Positions 5,979 through 13,541 of a stretch of DNA of 14,940 bases are shown here, piece after piece. The DNA lies in the NCBI GenBank assembly GCA_964606015.1, contig CAZSEZ010000087.1:1-14940 (forward strand). The letters are read 5' to 3'. The notes under the pieces were generated by a model, which saw only the letters and a list, made by a program, of their open reading frames with translations, was not told the DNA's origin and searched no databases. The translations under genes and the position numbers were made by a program. This DNA is from Hyella sp964606015 (GTDB lineage Bacteria > Cyanobacteriota > Cyanobacteriia > Cyanobacteriales > Xenococcaceae). Positions within the stretch are counted from its first letter, which is position 1. Each line of letters starts with the position of its first letter.

Positions 5979-7124
5979 ATGATGCAACATCTCAAAAGCT
6001 ACTTGTCCTTATTTCTTATTACTCTATGCCTGACTCTAGGGATACAGAGTAATAACAGCTCGCTAGGTAAGCCTGCAATCGCGATTAATCAGCCCTCTGC
6101 CAATAGCGAAATCTTAGTCAGTAAAAAGAGCAGAAGTAGCTCCACTAGGAAAAGTGGCGGGCGTAGTAGCGGAGGCTCCTTTAAGACCAGGAGCAAAACT
6201 AAAACCAGAAAAAGTCCTAGCTCTTCTGGCTCTCGTAGTAGCAGTACTAGCAAAAAGAAGAGTAGTGGCAATACTAAAAAAATAACTAAACCAGCAACTC
6301 CTACATATCGCGATCGCTCAAGAAATCGTGATTATTATGAGCCAAAACCTTATTATCCCAAGCCTAGCTATCCTAGTACTAGAGTAAGAACCTATAACTC
6401 TTACGGCAAGGCAAGACCTGTAAATCCGATACTGAAATTACTTGGTTGGCTAATTCTAGCTTTACTGATTTTTATTCCGCTGTTTATTTTCTGCAAATTT
6501 TTAACTAGATACTTTAACCGAGACAATAGAGAACAAAGAAAAATAGCTCAAGAAGTAGACAACGATACGGTTACAGTATCCTTGATTCAAGTAGCACTTT
6601 CTGCGACCAGGGCAACAGCAATTCAAACTGAACTTAATGAGTTAGCTCTAAGTGCTGATACCAAGACACCTGAAGGCTTGCTAAGCCTAATGCGCGATGC
6701 ATCACTCATTTTGACGCGCAACTTCGAGGCTTGGACCCATGTTCTAGCTCACTCCGAGTCAACAAATATTAGTAAAGCAGAATCTTTATTTGAAAGTTTA
6801 TCCCTGAAACAGAGAAATAAATTTAGTGGTGAGAGCCTCAGCAATGTTAATGGAGCGCTCAAAAGCCGAGAAATAATAAGCTACCAAGAGGATTTTGCTG
6901 ATTATTTAGTCGTAACCCTAATTTTTGGTACCGCAGACGATCAACCTTTGTTTGGGAAAATTACTAACGAGCAAGAACTAGAAAAAGTCTTACTCAAATT
7001 AGCTGCTATGGATGAGGCATATTTGTTTAAGTTTGAGCTGCTATGGACTCCCCAAGCAGAGGGGATTTACCTCAGTGACGAAGAACTATTGCTGCAATAT
7101 AGCGATATGCTCCCACTAATTTAA
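5979..7124 (+). CDS. DUF1517 family membrane protein
   Basis: A 381-residue protein. Residues 5-22 form a signal peptide or signal anchor. Residues 48-120 are a low-complexity Ser/Arg/Lys-rich region (SRSSSTRKSGGRSSGGSFKT is typical). A strong membrane helix lies at 150-175. The C-terminal half (about 190-381) is a soluble DUF1517-type domain with YLVVTLIFGT and the closing motif LLWTPQAEG followed by LSDEELLLQYSDMLPLI. The family is widespread in cyanobacteria and plant plastids; its biochemical role is not established to my knowledge. If the first segment is cleaved, the basic region would face the lumen or periplasm and the domain the cytoplasm. Monocistronic by spacing (91 nt before, 118 nt or more after). 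Confidence 0.85.
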   Translation: MMQHLKSYLSLFLITLCLTLGIQSNNSSLGKPAIAINQPSANSEILVSKKSRSSSTRKSGGRSSGGSFKTRSKTKTRKSPSSSGSRSSSTSKKKSSGNTKKITKPATPTYRDRSRNRDYYEPKPYYPKPSYPSTRVRTYNSYGKARPVNPILKLLGWLILALLIFIPLFIFCKFLTRYFNRDNREQRKIAQEVDNDTVTVSLIQVALSATRATAIQTELNELALSADTKTPEGLLSLMRDASLILTRNFEAWTHVLAHSESTNISKAESLFESLSLKQRNKFSGESLSNVNGALKSREIISYQEDFADYLVVTLIFGTADDQPLFGKITNEQELEKVLLKLAAMDEAYLFKFELLWTPQAEGIYLSDEELLLQYSDMLPLI

Positions 7125-7294
7125 AACAAATTCAAAAATACAAATTACTGGCATATTGATTCAAAATCTCTTCCTAAGTTATTGATAAGATCACATGTTT
7201 AGATAGCGCAAGGTTTCTTTCCAGCAAATCACATACAGATACTTGCATAAATCAAACCACATCACAGATAATCAAAAGCATACTTGGGGATTTT

Positions 7295-7298
7295 GGAG
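7295..7298 (+). promoter_or_regulatory. Ribosome-binding site that decides the TTG start of ccaA
   Basis: GGAG with 10 nt to TTG at 7309. The earlier in-frame TTG at 7243 has no such site. Confidence 0.5.
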
Positions 7299-7308
7299 TT
7301 TAATAGCT

Positions 7309-8202
7309 TTGAAAAAACTAATTCGAGGTTTAGACGAATTTCGCCAGGGATATGTTAGCGAACATCAAGAGTTATTAGAACAACTTTCTCATGGACAGAA
7401 ACCAAGAGTTCTTTTTATTGCTTGCTCTGACTCACGAGTAGACCCAAATCTGATTACTCATGCAGATATTGGCGAACTTTTTGTTATTCGCAATGCAGGT
7501 AACATCATTCCTCCCTATGGCGCTGCTAACGGTGGGGAGGGGGGCACTATAGAGTATGCCATTAGTGCATTAGGGATCGATCAAGTGATTGTTTGCGGAC
7601 ATTCTCATTGTGGTGCCATGAAAGGACTACTAAAGCTCAATAAGCTCCAGAAAGATATGCCATTGGTTTATGACTGGCTCAAACATGCTGAAGCTACCAG
7701 ACTCTTAGTTCAAGAAAACTATCCTGATCTTGATGATGACGATTTCGTAGAAACTCTAGTTGCCGAAAATGTCTTAGTTCAGATTGATAATCTCAAAACT
7801 TATCCTGTCATTAAAGCCAAATTACACCAGGGCAAACTCAAAATCTATGCCTGGGTGTATCAGATTGAAACGGGAGAAGTCTTAGCTTACGATCCCCAAA
7901 CTCACAGCTATGTGTCCCCTCAAAGCCAAATCCCCATCGATCAAAATACAGACTACATCAATTCTCTCGCACCGAAAGTCAGTGGCGAAAAATCTCCTAG
8001 TTTAGAAAAAGTCCGCGCCAGGTTAGAAATCCTACTACAAAGAAACCCTCGCTCTCCTCGCGAAGCAGATTTGGCAGTTAAGTCCTTAATTAATTTGTTT
8101 GCTCAAGCTAAACAAGAAGGGATGGATAGCTCAGAGCTACGCGATTATCACGCTTTATTCTCTGAGCCAATTCAAGCTTGGACGAAAATGATCCACAGTT
8201 AA
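7309..8202 (+). CDS. ccaA: Beta-carbonic anhydrase, carboxysomal CcaA/IcfA type
   Basis: A 297-residue zinc enzyme interconverting CO2 and bicarbonate; in beta-carboxysomes CcaA supplies CO2 to Rubisco and is recruited by CcmM. Zinc ligands Cys39 (ACSDSRVD), His98 and Cys101 (CGHSHCGAMKG) and the Asp41-Arg43 pair are all present. With the TTG at 7309 as start, the ligand numbers equal those I recall for Synechocystis CcaA, and the N-terminus KKLIRGLDEFRQGY fits the family. A TTG at 7243 would add 22 unconserved residues. The C-terminal extension after about residue 200 is typical of the carboxysomal type and longer than in plain bacterial beta-CAs. No other carboxysome gene is in the window. 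Confidence 0.93.
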   Translation: MKKLIRGLDEFRQGYVSEHQELLEQLSHGQKPRVLFIACSDSRVDPNLITHADIGELFVIRNAGNIIPPYGAANGGEGGTIEYAISALGIDQVIVCGHSHCGAMKGLLKLNKLQKDMPLVYDWLKHAEATRLLVQENYPDLDDDDFVETLVAENVLVQIDNLKTYPVIKAKLHQGKLKIYAWVYQIETGEVLAYDPQTHSYVSPQSQIPIDQNTDYINSLAPKVSGEKSPSLEKVRARLEILLQRNPRSPREADLAVKSLINLFAQAKQEGMDSSELRDYHALFSEPIQAWTKMIHS

Positions 8203-8283
8203 AAACTCCCTAGTTATTTCACAATTAAAGTTCAAGATTTAAGAGATTGAGACCTTGAATACTTAATTACTTTCCCCAAAGCT

Positions 8284-9201
8284 ATGATCAACCAAGAACT
8301 CCAACTACCACCTTTCCTCAAACCTGGAGATACAGTAACAGCGATCGCACCTTCAGGCTCTTTAAAAAATAGGGTTGAAATGGAGCAAGGCCTGGATGTC
8401 TGGCGGAGGTACGGATACAAAATCAAGCTAGGGCTAAACTATGACAAGGGAAATGGCTATCTAGCTGGAAGTGACTCCGATCGCCGAGAAGCCTTAAGTT
8501 CTGCCTGGCAAGATCCTGAGTGCAAAGCAATTTTGGGAATCCGTGGGGGCTATGGCGCGGCTAGATTACTAGAAGACTGGCAATGGGATCTCCAGGTAAC
8601 ACCTAAGTGGTTAATTGGCTTTTCAGACATTACTGCTTTGCTGTGGAGTCTAGCGAAAGTAGGGATTGTAAGTCTTCATGGGCCAGTTTTGACAACTTTA
8701 GCCGATGAGCCAAATTGGTCACAGGAAAGAATGTTTAACTTCTTGGCAACAGGAGAATTAACTGCTCTAGAGGGAGTAACCTGGCACAAGGGTCAAGCAA
8801 CAGGAACTCTGTTACCGGCTAATTTAACGGTAGCTACTCATTTACTTAAAACACCCTGGCAACCAAATTTTTCGGGAGTTATTTTAGCCTTAGAAGATGT
8901 TACTGAATATCCTTATCGAATTGATCGCATGCTTACCCATTGGAGATCGCTAGGATTACTCCAACAAGTCAAAGGAATTGCTCTAGGTCGTTTCAGTCGT
9001 TGTGAACCTTACCCAGGAACTAGTAGCTGGACGATTACTGAAGTTTTACGCGATCGCCTACTTGAACTCAAAGTTCCCATTGTGAGCGATCTATCTTTTG
9101 GACACGATGGAGCAAACGCGGTTTTACCAGTAGGGCAACAAGTCTTCCTCGACGGAGATCGAGGCATCTTGCAATGTAGCCCAAGCAAAAATCTGTTTTA
9201 A
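8284..9201 (+). CDS. LD-carboxypeptidase (peptidase family S66, LdcA/MccF-like)
   Basis: A 305-residue serine peptidase that cleaves the L,D bond of peptidoglycan tetrapeptides during cell-wall recycling; MccF-like members also confer resistance to nucleotide-peptide antibiotics. The S66 Ser-Glu-His triad is readable: Ser114 in IGFSDITAL, Glu204 in LALEDVTEYPYRIDRML, and His274 in SFGHDGANAVLPVG. The conserved GIRGGYGAARLL lies at 85-96 and LHGPVL at 131-136. No signal peptide, in agreement with a cytoplasmic recycling enzyme. Starts at the ATG 81 nt after ccaA; the ferredoxin gene follows after 50 nt and may be co-transcribed. Carboxypeptidase and MccF-like roles cannot be separated from sequence alone. 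Confidence 0.92.
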   Translation: MINQELQLPPFLKPGDTVTAIAPSGSLKNRVEMEQGLDVWRRYGYKIKLGLNYDKGNGYLAGSDSDRREALSSAWQDPECKAILGIRGGYGAARLLEDWQWDLQVTPKWLIGFSDITALLWSLAKVGIVSLHGPVLTTLADEPNWSQERMFNFLATGELTALEGVTWHKGQATGTLLPANLTVATHLLKTPWQPNFSGVILALEDVTEYPYRIDRMLTHWRSLGLLQQVKGIALGRFSRCEPYPGTSSWTITEVLRDRLLELKVPIVSDLSFGHDGANAVLPVGQQVFLDGDRGILQCSPSKNLF

Positions 9202-9234
9202 TAAACAAGAATTAAGCAGACCATCATCACTAAA

Positions 9235-9245
9235 GAGGAAACCTC
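9235..9245 (+). promoter_or_regulatory. Ribosome-binding site inside a small hairpin
   Basis: GAGG (9235-9238) is the best Shine-Dalgarno for the ferredoxin and can pair with CCTC (9242-9245) around an AAA loop. Spacing to the ATG at 9252 is 13 nt, longer than usual. A 4-bp stem is weak. Confidence 0.3.
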
Positions 9246-9251
9246 AAACAT

Positions 9252-9479
9252 ATGCCCCATACTATTGTCACCGATATTTGTGAAGGCGTAGCAGATTGCG
9301 TCAGCGCTTGCCCTGTAGCTTGTATCCACGAAGGTCCTGGTAAAAACACCAAAGGAACAGATTGGTATTGGATCGATTTTGCGACCTGTATCGATTGCGG
9401 GATCTGCCTGCAAGTATGTCCGGTAGAAGGCGCAATTGTCGAAGAAGAAAGACCAGATTTACAAAAAACCCCTAGCTAA
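9252..9479 (+). CDS. Bacterial-type ferredoxin with two Fe-S cluster motifs
   Basis: A 75-residue soluble electron carrier. The second motif is canonical: Cys46-x2-Cys49-x2-Cys52-x3-Cys56-Pro, which with Cys20 organises 4Fe-4S clusters. The first motif is Cys10-x5-Cys16-x3-Cys20-Pro, the spaced form seen in 7Fe ferredoxins where the first cluster is often 3Fe-4S. Cys24 (CPVACIHEGPG) matches the extra cysteine of that class. This is not the plant-type 2Fe-2S photosynthetic ferredoxin. Partners are unknown; stress or dark redox roles are possible. The gene follows the LD-carboxypeptidase by 50 nt. Confidence 0.93.
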   Translation: MPHTIVTDICEGVADCVSACPVACIHEGPGKNTKGTDWYWIDFATCIDCGICLQVCPVEGAIVEEERPDLQKTPS

Positions 9480-9614
9480 ATTTTCTTGATAAGTTCTTCA
9501 AAAACCCGTAAAAATACGAGGAAGTTGTCGTAAAAAGTGTTGCTATGTGACGCTTTGTATAGTAAGTATACTGAGTATTACAAATGCGTCTAGCAATCCC
9601 ACTTTGATTCGGCT

Positions 9615-10445
9615 GTGAACAAATATCTTTATTGGTCATTTTTACTCACGAGTATTTCTTCCTTGAGTGGCTTTACGGCATCGGCAACAAGAGAAAAAGT
9701 AGCCCGCGTCAAATTTAGCGATCCTGTCATTAAGACAAAAGCCAAACCTTCTACTCTGGATAATCTAAGCGATTTAGACTCATTGTCTTTGAGCAAAATC
9801 ATTCACGATCAAGAGCTAAAAGCGATCGCGAATACTTCTCTAGTATCAGCTACCTTAGATGGCAAGCTAGGGCCAGAAATTATTCCAGAGTCACCAACAA
9901 ACTTCGCCTCAGAACCACAATCACCATCCAGCTTACGCCCAAATCGTGTGGCAACTATAGTCCCTGCTCCACAAACAATTGCGTTGGTTAAAGAGTTTGA
10001 GGGTTTTCGGGCAAATGCCTATATAGACACAGATGGGACACCAGTGATTGGCTATGGCCAATCTAGGATTAATGGCAGAAAAGTCAGACTAGGAGATCGT
10101 ATTTCTCCCTATGTTGCCAATCAGTCCTTAAAAAACGAACTAGGAATCATTCAGCAAGAAATCTTGTCTGTAGTTCAGGTGGAGCTAACCCCCAACCAGA
10201 TCGGGGCAATGACTTCTCTGGCTTACAACGCTGGAGTACATGGAATCCAGCAAAGCACTCTGGTAAAAAAAGTAAACCGTCGTGATTATCTAGGAGCAGC
10301 CAACGAATTCACTCGTTGGGACAAAGGAAATCTTCGAGGACGTATTGTCAAAATGCCTGGCCTAACTAGAAGAAGACAAAGAGAAAGACAAATGTTTCTG
10401 GCTCCACAAAAACCAACAATTACTGCTTACAATCAAAAGAACTAA
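9615..10445 (+). CDS. GH24 (T4-lysozyme type) muramidase-like exported protein
   Basis: A 276-residue protein with a probable signal peptide (residues 1-24, ending TASA), a variable linker to about 115 and a GH24 domain from 116 to 266. Aligned with T4 lysozyme, FEGFRANAYIDTDGTPVIGY gives catalytic Glu129 (T4 Glu11) and Asp138 (T4 Asp20), but the Thr26 position is Val144. LTPNQIGAMTSLAYNAG and W(x)n GLTRRRQRERQMF are the other family blocks. It would cut the glycan strands of peptidoglycan; with no neighbouring phage genes it is probably a cellular wall enzyme. The start is GTG with a weak upstream site. Its TAA overlaps the stop of convergent ycf66. Confidence 0.85.
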   Translation: MNKYLYWSFLLTSISSLSGFTASATREKVARVKFSDPVIKTKAKPSTLDNLSDLDSLSLSKIIHDQELKAIANTSLVSATLDGKLGPEIIPESPTNFASEPQSPSSLRPNRVATIVPAPQTIALVKEFEGFRANAYIDTDGTPVIGYGQSRINGRKVRLGDRISPYVANQSLKNELGIIQQEILSVVQVELTPNQIGAMTSLAYNAGVHGIQQSTLVKKVNRRDYLGAANEFTRWDKGNLRGRIVKMPGLTRRRQRERQMFLAPQKPTITAYNQKN

Positions 10446-11428
10446 GACTCTTTAGGTCCGGCTTCTGCCTCTTGGGAAGACTCATCAGAAGAAGTTGTGG
10501 CACTGGCCTCTGGTTGGATAACTGTGACTGCAGAAGCAGGAATATCCTCTACTTCATCATCCCAATTTGTTTCTTCTTCAATTACAGTTACCTGCTCCAC
10601 GGCAATTTCTGTAACTTCAGATGGGGTAGACAACGACTCAGCAACTACAGGTTCCTCAGGAGCGGGCTCCGATTCTTTAGGTGTGGCTTCCTCTGGGGTA
10701 ATATCCTCAGCTACAGATGCTGGCTCATCTTGTGGCGACTCTGACTGATCTTCCGAAGCATCTAAAAGCTCGTTGAGATTAGTTTGGCTTAGAGGAGTAG
10801 ATTCAGTCTGCTCTGGCTCTGCATCTTCTGGAGTTTCTTGAACAACCTCTTGCGTAATAGTTTTCTCTGTTGAATTATCTGCTGGGGTATCTACAACTTT
10901 TGTAATTGGCTTAAGCGATACTTTCTTGATTTCAATCGGTTCTTCTTTGGCTTTACTCACTACTTTGGAATCAGTAGTAGTTTCAGAAACTGTCTTATCA
11001 GTTGACTCAGGCTTGCTAGGAGACTCTTTTGGGGCTTCTTGAACTGTTTCTTCAGCACTTTCTGTTGGTTCATCGGTAGCCACTTGAGCCGTCTTAGCTG
11101 ATTTATCTGAGCGAGAAAGCAAATTTTGCAAAGAACTTAAAACGGAAAAATCTTGAAGCTCTGATTGCTGTTCAGGATTTGCGATCGCGCCTCTAAGTTT
11201 AAACACTTGCCAAAAATAAGCACTCAACAAGGCTACCACCGCTAATTGGCCCAAAAGCACTGCACCACGAATGCTAGTCGCACAAAACCACAGCACTAAA
11301 GCGTAAAACAAGCCAACCCCACTCCACAAGAAATCATCCTTACGATGAATATCTGGGAAAAAGAAAGCTGTCAAAAATAGAATAGAACTGCTTAAGCCAA
11401 CGATAATAGCTAGTGCATAGGGCAGCAT
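10442..11428 (-). CDS. ycf66: Ycf66 family membrane protein with a long acidic tail
   Basis: A 328-residue protein. Residues 1-80 hold three hydrophobic helices (about 4-24, 34-50, 54-76) and match the Ycf66 N-terminal domain found in cyanobacteria and some plastid genomes, whose function is unclear. From about residue 100 to the end it is a disordered Glu/Ser/Thr/Pro-rich tail (for example TPEEATPKESEPAPEEPVVA) with no recognisable domain. GGAG lies 12 nt before the ATG. An extended -10 element is present upstream at 11461. The tail end overlaps the lysozyme-like gene by 4 bp, tail to tail. Open frames on the opposite strand under the tail are low-complexity shadows. Confidence 0.85.
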   Translation of the reverse strand: MLPYALAIIVGLSSSILFLTAFFFPDIHRKDDFLWSGVGLFYALVLWFCATSIRGAVLLGQLAVVALLSAYFWQVFKLRGAIANPEQQSELQDFSVLSSLQNLLSRSDKSAKTAQVATDEPTESAEETVQEAPKESPSKPESTDKTVSETTTDSKVVSKAKEEPIEIKKVSLKPITKVVDTPADNSTEKTITQEVVQETPEDAEPEQTESTPLSQTNLNELLDASEDQSESPQDEPASVAEDITPEEATPKESEPAPEEPVVAESLSTPSEVTEIAVEQVTVIEEETNWDDEVEDIPASAVTVIQPEASATTSSDESSQEAEAGPKES

Positions 11429-11460
11429 GGTAACCTTTTACTCCATCAAAATCTTTACTT

Positions 11461-11469
11461 AGAATAGCA
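11461..11469 (-). promoter_or_regulatory. Extended -10 element upstream of ycf66
   Basis: Reads TGCTATTCT on the minus strand, a TGn-extended -10, 33 nt before the ATG at 11428. No good -35 hexamer stands at 17 bp. Confidence 0.35.
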
Positions 11470-11751
11470 CTCGGCTAGAAACAAACTGCCTGGGTGTTAA
11501 GCCATATTTAAGGTTTGTTTGTCTCCCAACTTTTCAGGAGTTAGCCATTCCTTATAGACTTTTAAAAATACAGCTCTTAGCCTTAAAATTAGAATGATAA
11601 GATTCGTGTCTTGATAAACAGCAAAGAAATAGATTCTTTAATAGCCAAGAAATTAGCAATATTACGCTAATACTATGGACAACTAGCCAAGCTCTAAGCT
11701 ATCACGAATAAACTGATATTTAGCTGCTGAACTTCTATGACCTTAATAAAC

Positions 11752-11783
11752 TAGTAATCTAGATCAAAGTTACGTGATTACTA
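11752..11783 (-). terminator. Inverted repeat downstream of the unknown gene pair
   Basis: TAGTAATC and GATTACTA are perfect 8-bp inverted repeats with a 16-nt loop, 21 nt after the stop of the gene ending at 11805. The position suits a transcription end or 3' stabiliser. The stem is AT-rich and lacks a U-tract, so termination is only a guess. Confidence 0.3.
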
Positions 11784-11804
11784 ATAATTTATCTCAAGCG
11801 TTGT

Positions 11805-12578
11805 TCATAAAAAATCTTCGTAAAAGTCCTCTTTAAGCTCTGCTTCTAGTTCAAGAATTGTGGCTGGCTCTAGTTCGCGAATTTCAAACAGCGGTTTTTT
11901 GAGTAGTTCATTCAATGCGGCCAGATCAGTTGCTTTAGCTCTTTTAAGCTTGATTCCTGGTAGAGACTCATCGTAACTAAAAGAAGAAGTTGCAGCGATC
12001 GCTTGTTTTAATAAAACAGGAGTCGCGCTCAAGTCTTCTAAAGTCCCCTTGATCGTCTGAGTCTGCCATCTTTTGTCATCCATGAGATCTTTAAGATTTG
12101 CCATGGCTGATTCTCGCGAGGGAGCATAAACCAGACTAGTAGAATACTCGTCATATCTCATTTGAAACTGCTCTGCACCACAATCCCAAAGAGCATAGAA
12201 AATAGGCTTAGCTTTAAATTCCACTAGTTGATAAGCATGAATATCTCCCAATTGAGCAAACTCCATAACCTCGCGATCGCTCATTTGAGCAGGGAGAGTA
12301 ACCCCATAATCCACAAATTCATTCTCTAAAATATGAGTTCCAGTTTTAGCAAATACATAGTCATCCATTTTTTTGAGATAGTCTTTGCCACCATCAAAAA
12401 ACTCCCCCAATTCTCCTAGATTGGAACCTCTGAGATAGGCAACTTCTAGTTCTTGATATTTGCTTTCTGCCTCTTCTCGGTCGTGATAGATACTGTTGAT
12501 ATAACTACCGCAGACATAAAAACATTCATCGTTATAACCAAAGTGATAAGCGCGGATGACATAAGTAGGCTGACTCAT
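11805..12578 (-). CDS. Conserved-looking protein of unknown function
   Basis: I do not recognise this 257-residue protein. It is soluble and acidic, with no signal peptide or membrane segment. Residues 1-60 contain an aromatic-rich stretch (YVIRAYHFGYNDECFYVCGS) followed by a helical HDREEAESKYQELEVAYLRG segment. Residues 120-165 are again aromatic-rich (KPIFYALWDCGAEQFQ and following). The C-terminus (230-257) is Glu/Leu-rich and helical. No catalytic motif stands out. AGGAG lies 7 nt before the ATG. It follows the DUF6915-like gene by 26 nt on the same strand, which suggests a two-gene operon and a shared role. Codon use and HIP1 sites (11995, 12273) look native, not recently transferred. 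Confidence 0.75.
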   Translation of the reverse strand: MSQPTYVIRAYHFGYNDECFYVCGSYINSIYHDREEAESKYQELEVAYLRGSNLGELGEFFDGGKDYLKKMDDYVFAKTGTHILENEFVDYGVTLPAQMSDREVMEFAQLGDIHAYQLVEFKAKPIFYALWDCGAEQFQMRYDEYSTSLVYAPSRESAMANLKDLMDDKRWQTQTIKGTLEDLSATPVLLKQAIAATSSFSYDESLPGIKLKRAKATDLAALNELLKKPLFEIRELEPATILELEAELKEDFYEDFL

Positions 12579-12604
12579 GAGACACTCCTGATATTCTTAG
12601 TTCA

Positions 12605-13216
12605 CTAAGTCTGTTTCAGCTTGCATAAGTTTTTGGCACTGGCAGGAACAGTTAAACCATTATCCATCCAGGGTTCGACTTGCATGGCGTTAAAAAAGTA
12701 GCTTGGTGCGATCGCAAAGTCACTAATTATCGGTCGAGTCTGAAAGATCTTCGGCAAAATCTGATTGATAAACCAACTGTTGTGAGTGATTAATAATGAC
12801 TTCAACTGACCTGTGACAGCCAAAGGTGACAGCAACATTTCACTAATTGCTGGATTTTGAGCCAGCTTACTATGTAATTGTTCTACTTTACTGGCAAAAT
12901 CTGGAATCGATACATCGGAAACAGCACTAACAAAATCCCCCAAGCTGGGAATAAACCGATTGCCATAGTCAGCTAATAAATGATCTCGCTCACACATATC
13001 CTTAACATCTACAGCCTTACCATCAGAGTTGATCAAAGTATGGCCAAAGATCGGAATTACAATCTGATTCACTCCCCAGTGGGTATGCAAAATACGATGG
13101 CGACAATCACTACAGAGTATTTTGGTCGAATCGATAAAATTGTGGATGGCATAATAATCTGCTTCTGTGCCACCCCAACGGCTGCGAGAAATTCGACAAT
13201 GCATCATTGGGTTCAT
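12605..13216 (-). CDS. DUF6915-like protein of unknown function
   Basis: A 203-residue soluble protein. The N-terminal 90 residues resemble the DUF6915 type from memory: MHCRISRSRWGG, DYYAIHNFIDSTK, a DxRHRILHTHWG segment rich in His, IPIFGHTLINSDGKAVDVKD and then a D-H-L-ADYG stretch leading to RFIPSLGDFV. Clustered His, Asp and Arg residues could form a metal or nucleotide site, but no activity is known to me. The C-terminal half is more variable. The start was set at the ATG at 13216 (GAG 8 nt upstream); the frame reaches a TTG at 13228, and an ATG at 13204 directly before HCRIS is also possible. First gene of a probable operon with the gene ending at 11805. Confidence 0.7.
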   Translation of the reverse strand: MNPMMHCRISRSRWGGTEADYYAIHNFIDSTKILCSDCRHRILHTHWGVNQIVIPIFGHTLINSDGKAVDVKDMCERDHLLADYGNRFIPSLGDFVSAVSDVSIPDFASKVEQLHSKLAQNPAISEMLLSPLAVTGQLKSLLITHNSWFINQILPKIFQTRPIISDFAIAPSYFFNAMQVEPWMDNGLTVPASAKNLCKLKQT

Positions 13217-13541
13217 AAATTTACTCAAACAACAATTCTCATGAATTTTCCGCCTGTTTAAGGATTAAGCATAAATAGCCCCCTAGTTTGCCCTTAGCTT
13301 GGTAGATCTCGATAGCTAAGTCAGCTTAAAGAATCCTGAGAACTCACGACCACAAAAAATAATATCTTTTACAAAAATTACGATAAAAAGTTACCTCAGA
13401 TGAACTAGCGTTGAGCTTGATAAATCCAAACATTACATCATCTGGAGTATTCTTCCAACAAAAGCCTCAAGCTATATATACTAAGTGTTCCAAACTAAAA
13501 CAACTTGATATAACATAGTACATAAGAACGCATAGCTCAAT
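13217..13541. other. 325-bp divergent intergenic region before dnaN
   Basis: Upstream region shared by the unknown gene pair (minus) and dnaN (plus). It contains a 7-bp inverted repeat CTTAGCT/AGCTAAG (13293-13299 and 13314-13320, 14-nt loop) and a candidate dnaN promoter. I saw no DnaA box matching TTATNCACA, so there is no sign of a replication origin here despite dnaN. No small gene was found. Confidence 0.6.
13453..13482 (+). promoter_or_regulatory. Candidate dnaN promoter
   Basis: A good -10 TATACT (13477-13482) has a weak -35-like TTCCAA (13453-13458) 18 bp upstream. The leader would be about 50 nt. An alternative -10 TATAAC lies nearer to the gene at about 13508. Confidence 0.35.

Larger units (their letters stand above)
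11429..11804. other. 376-bp intergenic region with several inverted repeats
   Basis: No small gene or RNA was recognised. It holds the ycf66 upstream region at one end and the 3' end of the unknown gene pair at the other. Three inverted repeats are visible: AAACAAAC/GTTTGTTT (11479-11486 and 11513-11520), ATTAGC/GCTAAT (11652-11657 and 11666-11671) and TAGTAATC/GATTACTA (11752-11759 and 11776-11783). None is followed by a T-tract. The sequence is strongly AT-rich, so some pairing is expected by chance. Confidence 0.6.

Noticed and set aside
10472..10748. Two plus-strand frames under the ycf66 tail
   Set aside because: Low-complexity shadows of the Glu/Ser/Thr-rich tail, without start signals or conserved motifs.
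13217..13541. Replication origin next to dnaN
   Set aside because: No DnaA boxes seen and no dnaA neighbour; dnaN is commonly unlinked to oriC in cyanobacteria.
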